A DNA stretch of 64,000 bases from Tubiluchus corallicola (Eukaryota; Priapulida; Priapulimorpha; Priapulimorphida; Tubiluchidae), in contig JAQGDQ010000115.1 of assembly GCA_030141605.1 (NCBI GenBank), forward strand, positions 32,501 to 96,500, written 5' to 3'. Positions 43,391 through 61,929 of the stretch are shown piece after piece. The notes under the pieces are model-generated. The model searched no databases and was not told the DNA's origin. It saw only the letters and a program-made list of their open reading frames with translations. Both the position numbers and the translations under genes were made by a program. The number at the start of each line of letters is the position of its first letter. Positions within the stretch are counted from its first letter, which is position 1.

Positions 43391-43699
43391 GTTATTTGAA
43401 CAGCTAGATAAATAGATAGATATTTTATTTCTGAAAATCAAATTTCTAACACGAAAATTACAATCTCGACGTATACTTGATGGTTTTATCAGCGGGCAGA
43501 GCTCAGGTAATGATTTCCAGATCATACTAATAATTTGACTCAACATAGCTGCACAAGGTATATACACAGATATACAAATTTAGTTGTAAACTCTATGAAG
43601 CGAAAAAACTATTTACTAAGCATTTGTACACGTGTGATAAACAACTATTTTACCTATATGATAATCACAGTGATGCGGTTATATGTCCGCTAACAAAGC

Positions 43700-44160
43700 T
43701 ACACTATTTAATTCAAAAATCTATACATACAGTCGTAAATGAAATTTCCAATTGACATCAATTCTCCGCCAAATAAGTTTGCAATATTACTATAATTTAA
43801 CGCGTACAGTGATCTATAAAGTGCATTTTCATGGCACTTGCACAAAAAAATGCGCTTCTGTCTGAATTTCTCCACAAAGACACAACCTGCGCTCACGAGG
43901 TACATTTGCCCAACGACCTGTTTCTATAGCTAGATTGTGTGATGAGACCCTTATTCTTGTGATGATTATACGTTTGTGCTCAGGTAACTCTGTGTTCCCA
44001 TACATTGGATGCACAGACAAATTGGGATTTATTTCCAAATAAGTCTTGCATTTTGTACGATCAGAAACTCGGACATGAGTCTTTCGTCTCTCTACAACTG
44101 TCTGTACATGATCCGTTGTAGGCATAACACTGTCTAAATATTTGTATCCCTTTGTTCGTG
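43700..44160 (-). mobile_element. Frameshifted LINE C-terminal fragment
   Basis: The minus frame contains RIRVSSHNLAIETGRW and RERRLCLCGEIQTEAH, the same Cys-rich tail as in the LINE at 13278-14013. After a frameshift the adjoining frame continues from CHENALYRSLYALN to a stop. It is a more diverged copy of that LINE family. Confidence 0.7.
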
Positions 44161-44582
44161 TATCTTTACATAAAAAATGCTAAAATTGCACACATCAGGA
44201 GGTTATTAACTTGGGCTGCGAAATCGCAACAAATACACGCGATTTTTTATTTTCATTAATTAATACTAGCGCTGGGACAGCGTCACTATCAGCTAAACAG
44301 ATTATGGAATCTATGGATATAATACTGTCGACTCCCGACAGAATGTGCTAGACTAAGTTTCAGAGAGTTTCGGAGCCATTCTTGCTTCCTGGGTTTGGTG
44401 TGAGCTGTGAGTTCATCGTTTCCGATGCTACGCCAGTCGAACTAGCTGGATAAACTTTGCTTCCAACTCCTGTGATACCTTTGCCTGTACTTTGTGACGT
44501 ATTTGATGTGCCAGAATGAAGAGTGCCGATCTTGATCATGTATAACTATAAAAGAATTACAGTTAATGTGTACACTAAGTTC

Positions 44583-44583
44583 A

Positions 44584-44678
<95 letters not shown>

Positions 44679-44717
44679 ACCTCCCTGTCTCCCTCTCCCT
44701 CTCCCTTTTTCTTTTTC

Positions 44718-44756
<39 letters not shown>

Positions 44757-44962
44757 TCTCCCTCTCGCTCTCTCTTTCTCCCTACGTCCTGCCTCCCACT
44801 CTCTCCCTCTCCTCCTTTTCTCTCTCACACTCTCTCTGTTTGTCTCCTCTCTCTCACTCCCTCTCTCTCTCTCGCTCTTCCTGCCTCCCTCTCCCTCCCT
44901 CTCTCCATTTTTCTCTCACTCTCTCTCTCTGTTTGTCTCCTCTATCTCTTACTCTCTCTCCC

Positions 44963-45014
<52 letters not shown>

Positions 45015-45021
45015 CTCTCTC
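44583..45021. repeat. (TC)n-rich tract
   Basis: About 440 bp of TC/TCC/TCCC words with pure (TC)n at both ends. All open frames across it (poly-Ser/Leu, or Arg/Glu on the other strand) are artefacts. Confidence 0.95.
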
Positions 45022-46225
45022 CGTTTCTCATGTATCTATATAAAGGGTTAACAGAAAAAATGTACCGAAGTTCAGACTACAATAATATTAGAAGCAAGTG
45101 CCCTAGAAAGTTGAAATTTCACCTACATTACATGCATTACCGCTTGGCTGTAAAAATTACACGTTTATAGCTTTACTGGTTTCCGATCTTTACTGGTCTG
45201 AAAAACTTTTGGATGTTGAACATTTAAATGTCTCAACAACGTCAGCTAGTCAACAATTGAAAAACAGTGACGTTGACGAATGAAGCACGTTGGCGGATAA
45301 TACATGGCAGCAATACATGGCATCAAAACCAAAAGAGATTAATCAGTTTACATGATAAAAGAGTTAAATCGGCTTCCACTACAAAAGCACTGAGTTAAGA
45401 TTTGTTATTAATAAAAAAGAGAAACATACGAAATATCTTCCTACGTTTATTTTCTGTCTTGCTGATTTAAAACATCTGCATCTTTGGAAAAATGGAAGAA
45501 AATGATCTAAATTTTTTTGCTGTTTAAGCATAAGTGATTGCAACAATGGTGTGATAGTTGTTAAGCGATTTCGTATTTTTCGGCACGTTTTTTTTTGCGT
45601 CACCCGATATGACAGTCCATGCTGAAATCAATTCTCGTGAAAACTTATAGAGACATAATTTTGTAGCAAATCTAGACAAGAGGTGTTTAGGTTAGCTGAT
45701 CATCTGTTACGGGTAACGTTTTTCATTTGGTTAAAATAGAGGTAGTTTTGTTTGTGTTTCATTCTAGTTGGCACACAGCCAGCTGGAGTCCAGCATTTAC
45801 AAAAGGCCTCCTCAATGCGATGTTTGTGGCAAGACCGGAAATTGGATCATTATTAAAGATACCTCTCTATAATGAGCCATTGTCGTGGACATGTAATCAC
45901 ACTATGATGTATGTAGACTTCCCCAGAAATAAACAGTTACAGTCGGTGCAGTGAATGAAATCAGTCAGAGCGAATATGAAACCCAAGCAGTCACAAGTCA
46001 TTTACACGAAATGTGTACGCGAGACCACTTGGCTATACACCACGCCCCAAAGCTTTCCTGAGAATTCCGTTGCATTTGTCTAATATCAGAAATAACTGAT
46101 CTGATTTCTATGAGTTTAAAGATTATTATGAGGGAACGTAATTAAAAAGAAATAAATTATATGTCGGAGATTCCATAATTGGAAATAACATAAAAAATGG
46201 AATTATGTTATAGTGATTAGTGATA
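45022..46225. other. Intergenic DNA with one weak exon candidate
   Basis: At about 45769-45954 (plus), after 'tttcattctag', a 61-codon open frame starts WHTASWSPAFTKGLLNAMFV and runs to TGA. It is protein-like in composition, but no partner exon or family was recognised, so it is not called as a gene. Confidence 0.25.
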
Positions 46226-46480
46226 TGCATCTTTTAGGCAATTTAAAGCACAAGAAAACACTCTATAAATAAAAGTTAAAAAATTGTCTTAAAATTTTAT
46301 ATCAGTTACATGATGTCTTATTTCATACAACGGTAACGGTTAGCAGTAACGCAATGCATGACCGTTTTACCAGGTGGCACAAAGATTTAAATTATTTAGA
46401 ATTTAAATTGTATGTCTTTCTAGCAGGTAAGCGTAATGCTAAGTAATGTAACTTGCATAAAAAGTTGTTTTGAATATACT
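46226..46480. mobile_element. Single-arm relative of the fold-back element
   Basis: Resembles the outer part of the 6627-7232 arm: 'aaagcacaagaaaacactct', 'agttaaaaaattgtc', 'ggcagtaacgc'-like and 'gctaagtaatgtaactt' words in the same order. No opposite arm is seen. Confidence 0.5.
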
Positions 46481-47021
46481 TTAGAATTTCCCCTTCTTCC
46501 CTTTTAGCATTACGTATTGTATAAAACGTGTTGTATATGGTGCATAATTCATATTCAGCTACATTTTATAAGGAGTTTTTTAATGAGAGATATTCAATTT
46601 TAGGTTTTTGTTTTTATAAATTTTATTTGTGTGCTTCATTTTATGTTTTATAGGATCAGCGTAAGTGCGCATGCGCCTGCTGATTCTTTTATACAATTTT
46701 AATAGATGTATAAATGTCAATAATAAATAATAAATATATAAATAACATTCTCCAAATTTTCTTGGCATATCAATGTGTACAGCAGGCAGGGGTACACGAT
46801 CTTTACTTGGCTAATAGTGGGAAAGTTTGTAGATAACTAGTACACAGCCGAGACCTTGATTACAGTCAACATTAAGTCGGGCATACGTTGATGGTGCTTC
46901 CTGAGTACAATGCATCATCGTGTGTATGGTTATAATATAAGGCTGTGATTATTGGAAGTTAACAATGATATGCGTTTTATGCCTATTACTTATAAAGCCA
47001 GTTTTCATAGCTTTTGTTATG

Positions 47022-47398
47022 GGCTGTTGACCCAAGAATATGCTGAAGACAGGTCCATATTTGTGTCTCATCTGTTCCAGAGCTTTTCCTGGGTTGTCAA
47101 TCAGATGGAGCAAATGTCCAAGAATAGGCAGTCCTAATGAACCAGGAGGACTATCCCGTGGTTTTTTCCTTAAATAGCTAACTAGACTGAAGATGACGAG
47201 TGCCACGAAGAGTACACCCGTTAGGTTCAGATCTGCTATTAAATCTGGTATTGCTACCCCCTAAAAACATCAAAGATGTCAGACATCATACTCCACTGTG
47301 CATCTCTGTCTGTGGCTCTATGAAGATATTTATTTCACGAATTTGCTCAAATTTTATTTATCATTTATCATTAATGCAAAATTGGTACACTAATGAAG
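47022..47398 (-). pseudogene. Duplicated fragment of the first recognised CYP exon
   Basis: Nearly identical to 54262-54638, covering the intron flank and the exon as far as GPVFSIFLGQQ (residue about 81). After that the homology stops inside the exon and an unrelated PITKAMKTGF reading follows. There is one coding difference (MRHKYG versus MRDKYG). With no donor and no downstream exons in this copy, it is a truncated duplicate. Confidence 0.85.
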
Positions 47399-47474
47399 TT
47401 TTCAGAGCTTTTGTTATGGTTGCATTGTTGAAAGATTTGGGTATTTCTTGTAACATATCTAACATTTGTATTTG

Positions 47475-47655
47475 TGAGGACCTGGATTGAGGCACTCAGA
47501 CGTCGACGCGTATGGTGGCCTGGCCTCTTTTTTTAAAGTTAAAATTTCATTTTAAGTTATATCAATTATTCAGCAATGTAAAGTATGACCCTCCCAATCT
47601 TGAGGGGCCGTAGAGTGCAGCCTATACTAGCCTATTGGGCAATCCAGCCCTGGTG
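47475..47655. mobile_element. Possible degraded hAT-like MITE
   Basis: The right end 'gggcaatccagccctgg' and left 'ggacctggattgaggc' look like imperfect inverted ends of a hAT-type element. No target duplication is evident. Confidence 0.3.
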
Positions 47656-47801
47656 GTATCTATGATGAATTTATTTCAAGTTATACGAATACATTTTGAG
47701 CATCATTGGATGTGCTTAATCTAATGCACCTCTTCTGTAATATTGTAAAATGTGTCATAATTATTGAAACTTTTGTGTTTGTTAGCTGCAGCACAGGTAT
47801 A

Positions 47802-48476
47802 CTATAGGTTTTACACGTCAAATGTCGACACAGGAAAGTTCAAATGTGACTTAGGTAAGTCAAATGTAGACATAGGAATTTCGAATGTATAGCAATTTCG
47901 AATGTGTTTTGATAACTTAAATGTGACTTAGGTAAGTCAAATGTAGATGCGGTACTTTGAATAATATCGGTAATTAATTCATTCAAGTGCAAATTACAAA
48001 AAGATAAACCAAAGATAGTCGTCAACTCTTTCATAACTTTGAAAAATGCGTTGTTTATCCTCAAACTAAATTCTTTGATAAACCATAACGTCGGTAGAAA
48101 AGAATAAATTGGTTGCCACTTCCCAATGAAAAGTGAATCACTAATTAGTTTTTTAAGTAATGCATTAGCACTGCATTAATGAATTAGTTTCTCTCAAGAA
48201 ACATTGTTTATTTTAAGAATGTATTGTTTTCTCTAACAGTTCCAGTGGTTTGTAAGGTTTACAGAATATTTAACATCCTTAAGCTTTACCATCTATCCAC
48301 ATTTGAGATACCGATGTCACATTTGACTTACCAAAAACGCTTAAGATTTCTTGAAAAACCATTGTTAACACATTTGAACTACCTAAGTCCACATATGAGT
48401 TACCAAGACACATTTGAATTACCTAAATCTACATTTGACTTAACATACGTCTACATTTGACATGCAAAACCTATAA
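47802..48476. mobile_element. Inverted-repeat element with CAAATGT iterations
   Basis: The ends are 'ctataggttttacacgtcaa' and the complement of 'gacatgcaaaacctata'. Each is followed inward by several units of 'ttaggtaagtcaaatgta' (left, to about 47955) or its complement (right, from about 48298). The centre has no gene. It looks like a MITE with internally repetitive arms; the target duplication is ambiguous (TATA on both sides). Confidence 0.6.
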
Positions 48477-48479
48477 CTA

Positions 48480-49042
48480 TGATCAACGAACTTTGCAATA
48501 AAAGAAGCAAAATAATCAAATACATAATATAGTGCTGCAATTCAGAAAGAAAACTTACACAGTAACTAATACCAATCAAAATACCATACAAGCCTTGCAT
48601 GAACAATTTATTTGTGTTACACGTAAACAATGAAATGCGAATTAACTCATTTATGCGCGTTACAAAACAAAGCATTTTTCATGCTTTAAAAAGTTTGTTT
48701 CCTAGCATTTGACACGAGAAATCCATTAATCCAAACATCCGTTTCTTACTTGTAAGAGCTTTTTTCTTATTCCTAATTATTTTATGCAAGGTCACTGTCA
48801 CAAACAGGGAGTTAACTGTACCAGGAAGATTTGTTGCAAATTTGAGTGTCAATGCTACTGCACGTTTTATATAGGTACTGCAACTCGAAGAACTTGTGGT
48901 GTGTTGCTGTCATCTCAGCATACATGTAATCATTTTTTTTGGTTATCAGTAATTACATTAATATATCTCATATCTAGTGATACGCAGTAAAGACGAATTT
49001 GGCTGAGTGCCAATTTGTACGATTTTGAACACTCCTTGCAGT
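48480..49042. other. Region downstream of the CYP stop codon
   Basis: No convincing gene; probably the 3' UTR and intergenic DNA of the P450 gene. The Cys-rich plus-strand frame at 48784-48990 has no recognised family or splice context. Confidence 0.35.
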
Positions 49043-54495
<5,453 letters not shown>

Positions 54496-54639
54496 CTAAA
54501 AACATCAAAGATATCAGACATCATACTCCACTGTGCATCTCTGTCTGTGGCTCTATGAAGATATTTATTTCACGAATTTGCTCAAATTTTATTTATCATT
54601 TATCAATAATGCAAAATTGTTACACTAATGAAGGTTTAA

Positions 54640-56385
54640 GCTATACCAGGACTTGCTGCAAAGTATGAATCTAAAATAAGTGCAAATAATATGTAAGCTC
54701 AAACTAAAAATCCTATTGCACTCCAAAAACATTTTCTAGTCCGAAATTGTCACAATCTCATTAAAGGGATTGTGTTCAAAAACGCAGTAACCCTGTAGTT
54801 CACACACATACTTATTTACACCTGTTTACGTTAAAAACGATTGCATTGTACAATAAAATTTTCTCGTGTAGTAGTTAATATTGCTCAACGACTATGATAT
54901 ATTGTTGTTTTAACTAGTGATATTCTAGGTAGACAAAATATCGGGCTAGAAGCCTGAAATTATTTGGTCAGTCCTACCTAAAACTACCTAAATTACATTA
55001 CAGCTAATTAAAGATGGTAAAATATGTTCTATAATAATGTTAGAGATTCAATGAAGCGATTAAATTTTTAAGTAAGAGAACAATGATCATTCACCAATGC
55101 TGAACTACTGTTTGCATTAACCCTTTTACCTTCATTATAAGCCTGCTAGATACTTTCCAAGTGTTCCTGTGAAATGCAGGGCAGATTTCGAGTCTAGTCG
55201 TCGTCGATGTCTCTTGTAGGTCGATATTATCACATTACGTCTTAACTGTACAGATCATACAGAACGGAGAGCAGAAAATAGAAAATAGATAAAAATCTAG
55301 TGTTTGAATAATGTGATCTTTACCCAGACAGCTATTAAACTGTAAACAAGTGGTGAAAATTAGGCCTGGAAAGATTTAGCCTGTACGTAAAATTAGGTAG
55401 CAATCGTAGCAAACATAGCAATCGATGTTCTGAGGCCGCCCAAGTAATTGAAGAACATTGGCCAGAATAAATTTTATTTAAAACAAAAACAAGATTACCA
55501 ACGATGAGAACAACGTGCCTACTGGTATTTGTTTAAAAATTGTGCTGGCAACGTTTTGATCGTCCTCTAGGGTTGCCACCTCGTCACGAACTGAAATCAG
55601 GAGTCAAGAGCCAGCCAGGGGGTCGTGGCCTGGGACGGAGCCCCGGAAGCCAATGCGCTTCCCGTTTTTCAGACGTTTTACAAGGCTGTTTCAGAAGCAA
55701 AAATCGAGAAATTCAAGTGACAACAAAGTAGAACAGATTGCTCAGTTTTAGATTCTAAAAAAGCTCTAAAAACCCCAAAAATTTACGAAAGTGCAAGCGG
55801 TGTACATCAACTTTTGGAGTTTCTTCTACTAGTCCCACTACATTTCTTACGTTCTTGAGATTTCTGCAGATAGATGGTTTATGTTGAGTGAATTAAAGCT
55901 AAACCGGAAGAAAACTTGCATTGATTGCAAAAATTATAATATATAATGCTTGTGTGCTGATTTAAGCTTGTATGGCCCCCTCTTTTCACTTATAAATTGG
56001 TTTCTTTTCGAATTGTCATGTGACCAGTCTCTTACCTGTTAATTTACCTGTAGATGATGTCAGGCGTTTTGCACCGTGCAGCTATAGCTTGTTTAGCGTC
56101 GTTCATTGATTTGTAGTTACAATTTCGTAATTATAAAAGGTCACCATGTAAGTTGATTTATTAATTTCTTAAATCTTGAACATTGTTTATTAAAAATATT
56201 AGATTAATTAGACTAGAGATTAGATTTTACAATTTACGTAAAAAGCGGTTAAAGTTAATTAGAACAATTTATTATCAATATCTCTATGAAATTGTGCAAA
56301 TTATATAAAATTATTTGATTTTGTTTTCAGGCTGTAACCTACACAATTATTGTTGGATATTTTTTATAAGAAGGTAGCATAGCCA
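54640..56385. other. Region upstream of the recognised CYP exons
   Basis: The missing first exon or promoter of the P450 gene should lie here or further right, but none could be identified. A GC-richer block at about 55555-55720 ('gggttgccacctcgtcacga', 'gggtcgtggcctgggacgg') looks repeat-like but was not classified. Confidence 0.35.
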
Positions 56386-56393
56386 GGGCCTAT

Positions 56394-56856
56394 TTCAGTT
56401 TAAGCGAGGCCCGGGGAAGTGGGGCGTGTGAGGCCCCGTTAGGGGGGGGGCGAAGCGCCGGGGGCGGGCGCCACCATGGTTGGCGCCCAAAAAAATTTTG
56501 AACTGCTAGAACGTCGGAGAAGCATTTTCGAAGAAAAATATGGAGTTATACAGTTGTTAAAGGAAAGAACAATTGAAAGAAAAATTGCTTTATTCTCAAG
56601 ACCAGCCCTTAATACTTGTCAAATAGTCAAATCAAAAACAACATCTTTGCAATATGTAATATCGTACTCTCGCTTCCGTACAAGACTGTGTTAGAAATTC
56701 CAAAATTGAAAACAGCTGAACATTCGCACCGAGCGCACGTGCGGCAAGAGGCAGTATGTTCGCATAAAGCAAAAAAATGTTACCTCGGCGCGAGGCCCCC
56801 CTGGAGGGTGAGGCCCCGGGGAAGTATCCCCTCGTACCCCCCTGAAATAGGGCCCG
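56394..56856. mobile_element. hAT-like MITE, copy 2
   Basis: Same family as 52641-53045, starting CAGGGCCTATTTCAG and ending CTGAAATAGGGCCCG. Flanks agcatagc and agcattgc match at 7 of 8 bases. It shares 'gaactgctagaacg', 'agcattttcgaaga' and 'ctggagggtgaggccccggg' with copy 1 but lacks the (GA)n run. Confidence 0.85.
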
Positions 56857-56864
56857 AGCATTGC

Positions 56865-57427
56865 TTTATTGCATGATATTCGATACAAATCGAGTACAAG
56901 AATTATACTTCGAAACTCTAATGGGATGTTGTCATTGCTACTGTATCATACACTGTTAGAAGTAACAAAACTACAGCACAGTTTACAAAGGATGGAAAAT
57001 CGACCAAATTTACAACGAAATGAAAAGGAGAGAAGAGAACCTTTATAAAGCCTGTTCACCTGCATATCAACCAATTTAAAACTTGTACATTAGAAAATAT
57101 TAAAACAATGAGGAGCATATTTTTTAAAATGTTAACAACCTTTATGGAGATATAAACTGCAGAGAATAGTTTTTCATTATTAGTATTACTGAAAATAATT
57201 TGGTGAAATTCAAATCAATTGGCTGAGTCATTTATTCGCCCTTTCGGCTGTTCAAAGATTTTATTTCTGACATCTTGATCGCAATGTTAGCAAAATTATC
57301 GTTAAAATAATTGCAAACAGCTTACATTTTGTTGATCAGATTTTGTTGTTGTTATAGTTATTATACTGTAAACAATTAAGAGACCTAACGTATGTTCTAT
57401 TCATCAGCTCTCATTAACATATTTTAT
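56865..57427. other. Anonymous AT-rich DNA
   Basis: No gene or repeat recognised. Confidence 0.4.
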
Positions 57428-57960
57428 CAGATGACAATAGAGATGATTTAGATATACTACGACAATGTTCAATTTACTATGGTAGAGCAAATAAATTACT
57501 CATGAAATTTACTCACTGTTCAGTTAACGTGAAGAGACAATTGTTTAATGCCTACTGCACTACTTTTTATTGTATGTCCACTTGGAGACATTTTTATTCT
57601 TACAATCTTAGCAAACTCAAGGTTGCATATAATGTATCAACACGGAAGCTGTTTAACTTTTCATATGATACGAGCGCTAGATATATTTCTACTAGACTTA
57701 ATATTATTTATTTTGATGTGATTCACAGAAAATGTGCATACAGTTTATACGTCAGGCTGAATAGCAGTGAAAATTTTATATGCAAGGGCATTTTAAACAT
57801 GATGTAAACTTTACTTCTGTAGTTAGACGTCATTGGCATAGTTTGTTATATCGTTAATTGTTATTTGTGTTATTGTTGTGTGTCATGATATATTGTATTA
57901 TTTGTATTAATTTTTGATGTGTATATGAACTTTGTAAAGTTTGAAATAAAATATTAAATC
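57428..57960 (+). mobile_element. 5'-truncated CR1/L2-like LINE, reverse transcriptase C-terminus
   Basis: The open frame reads DDLDILRQCSIYYGRANKLL, MKFTHCSVNVKRQLFNAYC, a W in LYG-like context and LKVAYNVSTRKLF, ending at TAA 57805-57807. This D...Q...Y.RAN.L..KF..CS..VK..LF.AYC pattern is typical of the C-terminal reverse transcriptase region of CR1-like LINEs. An A-rich 3' end 'gaaataaaatattaaatcaa' follows at about 57942-57961. Confidence 0.78.
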
Positions 57961-57964
57961 AAAT

Positions 57965-59700
57965 CTAGAAATTAAAACAGACAATATATATGTATGTACT
58001 GTTCGGAAATCAGGACAGCTCAAAGTTGAAGTTGATCCTGTTACGACACAACGCAGTTTTTAAATCATCATAATAAATACACATTTTGAACAAGATTATT
58101 GGCAGAGGCTGAAAATTTTAGTCTTGGTCAATAAAATTTAATAATAATTTTAAGATCGTGTTTACAACAAGCCACTGTGTCGTAAATCACTCTGAAGGCA
58201 AAGCTTGTTAGAAAGATTTCACATTAAAAACAGATCACGAACAAGAGACAATCAGTGAATCACCTAAAGATAGAAAACGTTAAGCAGGTATGTGAGTGTG
58301 ACTATGATAGAGCAAAGACTGAAGATAAAATTTTAATGTATTTCAATGAAGTCCTAAATACTATATATGTCATTAAAAAGATCCGTATTAACAATGATAG
58401 AAACACTGAGGTATTGCCGAATGCTTCAGAACAAATGATAAACTGACACGAAAAAATAACTAGCTACATTTTCAAAACAATGTGTAGTCACAGAAACGCT
58501 TTCTACAGAGGTTAATACCACTGAATGCTTTATTGTAACATAATTAGTATATAAATGTGCCAAATATACCATAAAATGGATTAACCTGACTGTTCAAAGC
58601 TCAGGTGACTAGCAGGTAACCAACTGCAAGCTGGCCAAAACTAAAAGCTTTACCTTACCGCCACAGATGGCGCCTCGTACACGAATTTGTAAGCAAGATT
58701 AACAAAAAAAATAGCTAAGTGTGCTGCACAATGAATTCGTAAAAATAAAGCATATGAATAGGAAGTAGATATAGAATGTAGATAATTCTACGAAGTAGAG
58801 TTTTGAAATATTGTGACCAGTAATTGCATTGTACTGTATTGTAAATCCACTCAATACAAATAAAGGTTATGTAGAATATAGATTTATAAATGTTACGATT
58901 GTGCATGACCTTAACCTGTATTAAAAATGTATAAAAAATCTAAACAGAAAAAAGTAGAACATACATCAATTCATGACTACACATGATCAGTATAATTTTA
59001 AATTGCACAAAAAATAAAATAAATACAGAATTTAGAATATAGAAGCAGAACATAGATTTTAAATTTTTTTTTACAAAATTAAAGTCGTGAAAGTGGAACA
59101 TATATCGGTACTATTAGTACTATATGTTATACACAACATATTATGTTATCTTAAGTTGTACTAAAAAGAAATATGTATAGATTTTAAATTGCGGAAGTGT
59201 AAAATGTCGATTTGTAAATGTATGTCGGAAGTGTAAATGTCGATGAAAAAGTGTAGATTTAATAGTGTTACGCAGAAGTGTAATTTTAAGTTCAACATTT
59301 TCTCATATATTGGCGCATCTGAGTTAATAATTTTTCATATACCAAAAAATGTTACAGCTAGCATCATATCTTAATTATTAAATTCAATAAAGATGGTTGA
59401 ATCAACATTGAGATACATGGTTTATACAACATCGCATTTATATTCAAATGTATGTGACAGGTATCCAAGCTTTGAATTAAACATCCTTTGACAAGAGATA
59501 CATGTTACATCGATTTCATTAAGGTGCACAATTGACAAGGATTTCGGTGAAAGTACTGGAGTTGGTACAAAAAGGTGTTAGTACAATGAACTTATGAATT
59601 AAACAGTTACTCATTCAATATATTTAGGTATGTCACCAAGTCTATTCTGAGTGATCTACCCTGTCTATATATGACGCAAATGCCTAAACCTCCATTCGTA
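57965..59700. other. Anonymous AT-rich intergenic DNA
   Basis: No exon or element recognised. Near 59160-59290 are short iterations of 'gaagtgtaaatgtcga'-like words. Confidence 0.4.
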
Positions 59701-59707
59701 ACTAACT

Positions 59708-59997
<290 letters not shown>

Positions 59998-60238
59998 AGT
60001 GATACTTAGTAATTATACCTAGGCTACAGAACTAGTGAAACGCTTACTAGAAACTCAGAAACTTACTACTGAAATCAGCCACTCATTGGTACGTATTAAT
60101 ACTCTCTTTATCTTTTTTCTGTAATAAATTAGGTATATAGAGCATTCACGTAAATCTTTTTTGTTCTTGCTGCCCACGGTATCTTAATAAGTGATGTTTG
60201 ACCTGAATTCCAGATAATTTTTGTGAAAATGCGAGCAG

Positions 60239-60368
60239 AAGAACAACTACGACTTTGCAGTACTTGGATGTCAATCAACTGAAACCTGTCGCAAAAGAAA
60301 ATCGACATTAATTCAAGGGTTCATTGTGCAAAAATTTATTGATGGCTGCGAGGAAGAATTTGCAAAAG
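60239..60368 (+). CDS. Weak candidate exon, unrecognised Cys-containing protein (part 1)
   Basis: After a possible acceptor 'atgcgagcag' an open frame reads KNNYDFAVLGCQSTETCRKR and IQGFIVQKFIDGCEEEFAK. It ends in AAAG before GTGAGG, a good donor, at phase 1. The composition is protein-like, but no family is recognised, the acceptor is poor and no start codon is linked. It could be chance. Confidence 0.28.
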
Positions 60369-61589
60369 GTGAGGTCTTGGCTGATAGAATGCTAATATAC
60401 AGAAAAGCTAATTCAATTTTTGTTTTTTTGTCACGGGGGTTGTTGCATTGCCGGCTGCTTATAGTACTGCTAATTGTGAAAATTATTTAACCTTGAAAAT
60501 AGACGCTTAATAAGTAAAACAGGATCAGTTTAAGATGGTCACCATAAGGCTTAAGTACAAAAACTTTACTAACTGTAATTGTATTTTGGCATTAATGTTT
60601 ACGGTTTATCTGTCATTTTTAATGAGTATTTAAAGTTACTCAAAAATTACCGAGATAGACAAACTGCTCAGAATTAAGCTACAAAGTGCATTTTGGTTAG
60701 ACTGATTACTACTAGAGAAAGAGATTTTAGTGCTGGACGTGGGGTCTTAGAAGCAGTTTTAATATATTAGAAAAATCTAACGTTTTTTTGTTATTGGTTG
60801 CAACGTAAAGTCATCACCATCATTTGTCTGCTTTTACGTTTTAAAACATGGCACACCCACCTGTTGATGCCATGCGTTCCGCCACCACCCTCAAATCTGT
60901 TTTTACTAAATCTTTTTGTATTTTATCTGCGTCAAAAGCTGACCCCCTCTCCGCTTTTTTGTCGTTTCAAGAGTTTTACGTAATGCTATAGGAAGAGGAG
61001 ACTCTTGAAGTAATCTTAGTGCATGCCCAATTCAATGCAATCTTCTTACTTGTGTTTGTCTAGACCAAGGATTCTTCTTCACTGCATCATACAGATCATC
61101 GTTGGACATTCTCACAGGCCATCTAATAAATTACTAAATTCCTAGTAATTTTCCATAGAGACGCCTTTGAAAAGCGTCAATTTTCTTTTGTCTTAATGTA
61201 AACGTATTAATAACGTTAATGCACGGACCGTTGAAAATGGACCGTTTAAAAACTTAGGGTCAAAATGAAACTGGGGAGAGGTATCACGAGATCGGCAGCT
61301 GAATTTCAACTGGATCTATAAAACAAAGAATAAACTACACTAGAAAGTTAGTACACTAAAATGCTGAAACACTAAAATTTGAATTTTTAAAAAAGTTTAA
61401 GAACTGACCAGAAATTCCTAAATTTAGAAATAAACATGTTAAATTTTGAAACGTTTGTACCAACGTTGGTTAATAACAAAAGACGAAAGTAGCCAGAACA
61501 TAACACAAAATGCTACTTCTAAATAAGCAAACTCAGGTACAAAGCATTGAATTTGTTCTTTGTAAATTTTACTTTTATAACTTTAACAG

Positions 61590-61684
61590 GTTGGAAAGAT
61601 TTCGCGTATATGGCTGCCCATTTGTGCTTTCACAGCTCTTTTACTTCCTCCTGGGCATTCAGGTGTAACAAAAACAAAGTTAAT
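61590..61684 (+). CDS. Weak candidate exon, part 2 (terminal)
   Basis: After 'aactttaacag', joined at phase 1 to the 60239-60368 candidate, the frame gives GWKDFAYMAAHLCFHSSFTS and ends at TAA with Cys and Trp residues. In phase 0 the same DNA is also open (VGKISRIWLPICAFTALLLP), so the reading is ambiguous. Confidence 0.25.
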
Positions 61685-61799
61685 TCAACATGGAAGTAAT
61701 TTAGAATTGGATCGTGGAACAGTGGAGACAACTACAGTGTCAAGCAGGTATTAAGTTTTAAGTTTTGTAGCGCTCAACAAATGACAATATTAATTCATA

Positions 61800-61925
61800 A
61801 TAATAGTACTACTACTTATAATAATGATGATAATAATAATAATAAAACAGCAACGACAGCAGCAACAGCAACAACAGCAGCAGCAACAGAAGCAACAACA
61901 ACAACAACAATAACAACAATAACTA
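61800..61925. repeat. (AAT)n/(CAG)n/(CAA)n compound microsatellite
   Basis: Triplet-rich run with AAT, CAG and CAA units. Its minus-strand poly-Cys frame is an artefact. Confidence 0.85.
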
Positions 61926-61929
61926 TCAA

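Noticed and set aside
44442-45170. 215-residue Ser/Leu-rich frame and its Arg/Glu-rich antisense
   Set aside because: TC-rich simple repeat.
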